From assembly GCF_014192105.1 (NCBI RefSeq), contig NZ_JACHXK010000008.1, positions 62,001 to 126,000 on the forward strand: 64,000 bases of DNA, in the 5' to 3' direction. The notes beneath the pieces are model-generated. The model did not search any database, had not been told where the DNA came from, and saw only the letters and a program-made list of their open reading frames with translations. Position numbers and translations under genes: made by a program. Source of the DNA: Paenibacillus phyllosphaerae. GTDB lineage: Bacteria; Bacillota; Bacilli; Paenibacillales; Paenibacillaceae. Positions within the stretch are counted from its first letter, which is position 1. Each line of letters starts with the position of its first letter. This document shows, piece by piece, positions 60,792 to 64,000 of the stretch.

Positions 60792-62360
60792 CTAGCAAAT
60801 TTGCTTGCGGTAGCTGTTCGGCGTAAGGCCGGTCGTCTTCTGGAATATCGAGCAGAAGTAGGATACGTTCTCGTAACCGACGCGGCCGGCGATTTCATGG
60901 ATCTTGAGCGATTTGTCGGCAAGCAGGAGCGAGGCCTGTTCCATTCGATGCTGGGTGATGACCTCGAGAATGGTCTGACCGGTCTTCTCTTTGAAGATGG
61001 TGCGAATGTAGTTCGGCGATAGATAGACTTCCCGGGCGATATCTTCGACGGTGATCGGCTTCTGGTAGGAAGTCTCGATAATCGAGCGAATTTGCCTCAC
61101 GATATGCTGATGGCGGTCCTTATCTTTCTCCGACAACGCCATGATGAGGCGGTGGCACACATGCCGGACATGCTCTTCAATCTCCGCCATCGACGCGCAA
61201 TTGTTCATGATTTCCCATTCGCTGTTCATCGCCGGGATCGACAATTCCTTCATCGCGGTGCCAAAATGCTGCAGCACGCCGGATACCAGCCGTACGGCCG
61301 CAGTGCGGACAAGATGCCGATGGATGCATCGGTCGCGCAGCTCCCGGAAGAAACGCGCAACTTCGGTCTCGGTCTCTTCGGATTGCTGATGACCGATAAG
61401 ACGGCATAAGTGAGCACGCGTATCTTCGACCTCGATCTCCTCCGTCACCGGCGTGCGAAGACGGTCCGCTACAAGCAATGAACCAAGACCCCAGTAGAAG
61501 GCGTGATCGCTTGCCAGCTGAGCTTCCCGGAACAAGGTATAGGCATTCTCTAGACGCGCACCGGTACTCGACAACCCGATCGTCAGCCGAATCGGAAAAT
61601 CATCCGCGAGCAGCAGCTGCAGCCGATCCCACATCGCTTCATCTTCTTGATCGGATTGGAATAACGCCGTGAACGTGCCGTGTTCCCAATCGAGGCATCT
61701 TCCGTTATAGCCAAGTGCGCGCAGGGATCTCGCCAGCGCGTCGCGCACGCTGCTCTGGATCGGTTCGCTGACCGGTTCGCTTGCTTCGCCCGCCGCTCCG
61801 GCATTCCCGCAGTAGCTCACGGTAAGATAGGCAGCCCGATAGGGGCCTTGGAGCGGAAAGGCGCCGCGGTCGAGCTGATGAAGGCCTGCGGCGAGGTGAT
61901 TGCGGTGCTCCGGCGAATTCTCGGTCAGCAGCAGACGAAGCTGCTTGTCCTTTGCCATCTCCTCCGATTGCGCAATCAGCTTGGCTTCCTCGCATTTGAC
62001 CTTCACTTTATCCATGAGCAGCGTCAGTTCTTCCATGTCGATCGGCTTCAGCAGGTAGCCGGAAGCTTCGACCGCGAGCGCCGTCTTAATATATTGGAAT
62101 TCATCGTGTCCGCTCAGGAACACGATCTTCAGATGTTTGTTGAACTGCTTGGCCCGCTTGGCGAATTCCAGGCCGTCCATAATTGGCATGCGGACATCCG
62201 TAAGCACGATATCGGGGTTCAGGCGCTGCGTCAGCTCGAGCGCTTCGCGTCCGTTTTTCGCCGTGCCGATCACGCGAATGCCCATGGAAGCCCAGGGCAC
62301 GCTTTCTGTGAACGCTTCCAATTCAAGTTTCTCGTCATCCACGATTAAGATCGTATACAT
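60792..62360 (-). CDS. Response regulator with AraC output, YesN family
   Basis: A 522-residue regulator. The receiver domain has VDDEK, phospho-acceptor D55 (IVLTDVRMP) and K105 (YLLKPID). A long middle segment follows, then an AraC double HTH at the C-terminus (TVEDIAREVYLSPNYIRTIFKEKTGQTILEVITQHRM, IHEIAGRVGYENVSYFCSIFQKTTGLTPNSYRKQ). GGAGGCTGCCCCGG precedes the ATG at 62360. It is divergent from the permease operon across 196 bases, whose promoter has a -10 but no clear -35, consistent with control by this activator. Confidence 0.94.
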   Translation of the reverse strand: MYTILIVDDEKLELEAFTESVPWASMGIRVIGTAKNGREALELTQRLNPDIVLTDVRMPIMDGLEFAKRAKQFNKHLKIVFLSGHDEFQYIKTALAVEASGYLLKPIDMEELTLLMDKVKVKCEEAKLIAQSEEMAKDKQLRLLLTENSPEHRNHLAAGLHQLDRGAFPLQGPYRAAYLTVSYCGNAGAAGEASEPVSEPIQSSVRDALARSLRALGYNGRCLDWEHGTFTALFQSDQEDEAMWDRLQLLLADDFPIRLTIGLSSTGARLENAYTLFREAQLASDHAFYWGLGSLLVADRLRTPVTEEIEVEDTRAHLCRLIGHQQSEETETEVARFFRELRDRCIHRHLVRTAAVRLVSGVLQHFGTAMKELSIPAMNSEWEIMNNCASMAEIEEHVRHVCHRLIMALSEKDKDRHQHIVRQIRSIIETSYQKPITVEDIAREVYLSPNYIRTIFKEKTGQTILEVITQHRMEQASLLLADKSLKIHEIAGRVGYENVSYFCSIFQKTTGLTPNSYRKQIC

Positions 62361-62506
62361 CCGGGGCAGCCTCCTAACGTTCAGGTTTCTTCAATGTCTT
62401 CATTGTAGTAGGTCTACCGCATTTCAACAATCCTTAGCGTCAATCTCCGGCGGTTAGAGCTACGATTCGGCGGATGTTTGCATAGAAGGCGCCGCGAGAG
62501 CTCCCC

Positions 62507-62512
62507 TATAAT
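62507..62512 (+). promoter_or_regulatory. -10 box of the divergent permease operon
   Basis: TATAAT at 62507-62512, 45 bases before the permease ATG. No acceptable -35 lies 16-18 bases upstream, which suits an activator-dependent promoter. Confidence 0.4.
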
Positions 62513-62556
62513 TAGAGTCAATCAAGCACATTACACACTCACAAGGAGGGGCACCA

Positions 62557-63528
62557 ATGAACACAGCAGCGGCACAAGCGAAGGCCACGCTGCCGGGAAA
62601 CGGCAAGTCCGCCGGGATCGGCAAGCGGTTACGCCAGCAAAAAATGCTCTGGCTGATGATCCTGCCGGCATTCGTCTGCACGCTATTCTTCTCGTACGGC
62701 CCGCTGTTCGGCCTGTATATGGCATTCATTAATTATCAGCCGGGCGGTTCGTTCTTCACGTCGTTCTTCCACAGCGAATTCGTCGGGCTGCAGTGGTTTC
62801 GTTACTTCTTCACGAACGGGGACTTCTGGATCATCATGCGCAACACGCTGGCGCAGAGCTTGCTCAGCCTGTTATTCGGCTTCCCGGCGCCGATCATTCT
62901 GGCGCTAGCGATCAATGAGGTGCGGAGCGGGGCGTTCAAGAAGCTTTTTCAGACCGTATCGTATCTGCCGCACTTTATCTCGTGGGTAATCGCGGCGAAC
63001 ATCATCATCACGCTGCTGTCCTCGGAAGGTCTGGTCAATAAGATCCTGATGGTGCTGCATCTGACCGATGAGCCGATCGCGTTCTTCCAGAACGGGCATT
63101 ACTTCTGGTGGATCATCGCTTCGTCCAACACGTGGAAGGATATGGGGTTCAACGCCATCATGTATCTGGCCGCCATCGCCGCGATCAATCCCGAACTGTA
63201 TGAAGCGGCCAAAGTCGACGGAGCCTCGCGAATGAAGCAAATGCTGTACGTGACGCTGCCCGCGCTGAAGCCGACGATCGTGATCCTGCTCATCCTGGCG
63301 GTCGGCGGGGTGCTGAATGCCGGATTCGACCAGCAATATTTGTTACAGAATGACCTGGTGCTTCAATACTCCGACGTTATCGACACCTATACGTACCGGT
63401 ACGGCTTGCAGAACAGCATGTTCTCGTACGCTTCGGCCGTCGGATTGTTCAAGTCGATCGTGGCATTCGTCCTGGTGCTGACCGTGAATCATATCGCGAA
63501 GAAGGTCAATGACCAATCGCTGTTCTAG
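62557..63528 (+). CDS. Sugar ABC transporter permease, LplB-like
   Basis: A 323-residue CUT1 permease with a ~25-residue cytoplasmic start rich in Ala/Gly/Lys, then six membrane helices (MLWLMILPAFVCTLFFSYGPLFGLYMAFINYQPG first) and the EAA loop ELYEAAKVDGASRMKQMLYVTLPALKPTI. AAGGAGGGGCACCA precedes the ATG. It is the first gene of an operon whose second permease follows at 63562. The binding protein is expected beyond the window end. Confidence 0.94.
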   Translation: MNTAAAQAKATLPGNGKSAGIGKRLRQQKMLWLMILPAFVCTLFFSYGPLFGLYMAFINYQPGGSFFTSFFHSEFVGLQWFRYFFTNGDFWIIMRNTLAQSLLSLLFGFPAPIILALAINEVRSGAFKKLFQTVSYLPHFISWVIAANIIITLLSSEGLVNKILMVLHLTDEPIAFFQNGHYFWWIIASSNTWKDMGFNAIMYLAAIAAINPELYEAAKVDGASRMKQMLYVTLPALKPTIVILLILAVGGVLNAGFDQQYLLQNDLVLQYSDVIDTYTYRYGLQNSMFSYASAVGLFKSIVAFVLVLTVNHIAKKVNDQSLF

Positions 63529-63561
63529 CAGGCGGCTCGCTTAGAGAAAGGAAGAGGTTTC

Positions 63562-64000
63562 ATGAGAAGCAGAAGCATGGGGGATATCATCTACACCGGC
63601 GTCGTTTACGCGTTCTTGATCGCCGTGCTGTTCGCCACCTTCTATCCGTTCTGGAACGTGCTGGTCCTGTCGGTCAACAGCGCTTCCGATACGATTAAAG
63701 GCGGGATTTATTTCTGGCCGAGGGAGCTGAGCTTTACGAGCTACCGCGAAATTCTGACAGACGGCGAGATTCTTCATTCGGTCGGCGTCACCGTCGCCAG
63801 AACGGCAATAGGCACGCCGCTGACGGTCCTTGTCATCAGCTTGCTGGCTTATCCGCTCAGCAATCGGGAGCTGATGCTCCGCAAGCCGATCACGCTGTAT
63901 TTTATCTTCACGATGTACTTTAGCGGAGGCTTGATTCCCTACTACATGGTGCTGAAGAACCTGCAATTGATCGATTCGTTCTGGGTCTTCATTCTGCCCG
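63562..64000 (+). CDS. Sugar ABC transporter permease, LplC-like (3' partial)
   Basis: The gene starts at ATG 63562 with AAAGGAAGAGG upstream and stays open to the last base; 146 residues are visible. The sequence MRSRSMGDIIYTGVVYAFLIAVLFATFYPFWNVLVLSVN, then FWPRELSFTSYREIL and TMYFSGGLIPYYMVLKNLQLIDSFWVFILP, is typical of the second CUT1 permease. It completes the channel with the preceding gene. Confidence 0.93.
   Translation, partial: MRSRSMGDIIYTGVVYAFLIAVLFATFYPFWNVLVLSVNSASDTIKGGIYFWPRELSFTSYREILTDGEILHSVGVTVARTAIGTPLTVLVISLLAYPLSNRELMLRKPITLYFIFTMYFSGGLIPYYMVLKNLQLIDSFWVFILP

Noticed and set aside
1..64000. tRNA, rRNA, CRISPR, transposase, phage or riboswitch features
   Set aside because: Scanned by eye on both strands; no cloverleaf, repeat-spacer pattern, transposase-like protein or recognisable riboswitch core was found. 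Small or divergent RNAs could be missed without a covariance search.

Overview
This 64 kb window looks like the chromosome of a carbohydrate-scavenging Gram-positive bacterium of the Paenibacillaceae (Paenibacillus or Cohnella type). The reasons are strong AGGAGG ribosome binding sites, sigma-A type promoters, lipoboxed solute-binding proteins, several catabolite-responsive (cre-like) elements, YesM/YesN-style sensor kinase and AraC-type response regulator pairs, and sugar ABC importers that lack their own ATPase gene. Genus assignment is inference. No rRNA, tRNA, CRISPR array, insertion sequence or prophage gene was seen.

Layout. (1) 1-5766: the end of a membrane-anchored AraC regulator, then an exo-rhamnogalacturonan lyase-like gene and a YesU-like (DUF1961) gene, preceded by a promoter with two exact 10-bp direct repeats. 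(2) 5885-15349: a DeoR regulator divergent from a tight eight-gene cluster. It mixes a complete NitT/TauT-type ABC importer with a creatininase-family amidohydrolase, a GlcD-like FAD oxidase, two cytosine-deaminase-like amidohydrolases and a WrbA-like flavodoxin. This reads as an import-and-breakdown cassette for an unidentified nitrogen heterocycle or cyclic amide, and is the best candidate here for an undescribed pathway. (3) 15707-25596: an AraC regulator, a sugar ABC importer, a TIM-barrel isomerase, an MFS transporter and a large protein of unknown family. (4) 25946-35358: single genes, namely a secreted beta-helix protein, DinB protein, AraC regulator, a GH127 arabinofuranosidase gene interrupted by a stop codon, a thioredoxin-reductase-like enzyme, two small proteins, an EamA transporter and an SDR. 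(5) 35621-42435: sensor kinase, response regulator and a sugar ABC importer. (6) 42647-48426: chemotaxis receptor, a 48-residue lipoprotein, a secreted GH16 glucanase with a ricin-type lectin domain, and a PhyH dioxygenase fused to HEAT repeats. (7) 48496-52422: an ArsR-AraC regulator pair divergent from an enolase-superfamily enzyme and an aldo/keto reductase. (8) 52715-58122: two related secreted clan GH-D glycosidases. (9) 58209-64000: two small proteins, a second two-component pair, and the first two permeases of another sugar importer that runs off the window.

Together the loci describe repeated cycles of polysaccharide sensing, secreted depolymerisation, oligosaccharide import through ATPase-sharing ABC systems, and intracellular finishing. 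Carbon catabolite control is suggested by cre-like sites before four transcription units. All calls come from reading the sequence; no database search was possible.
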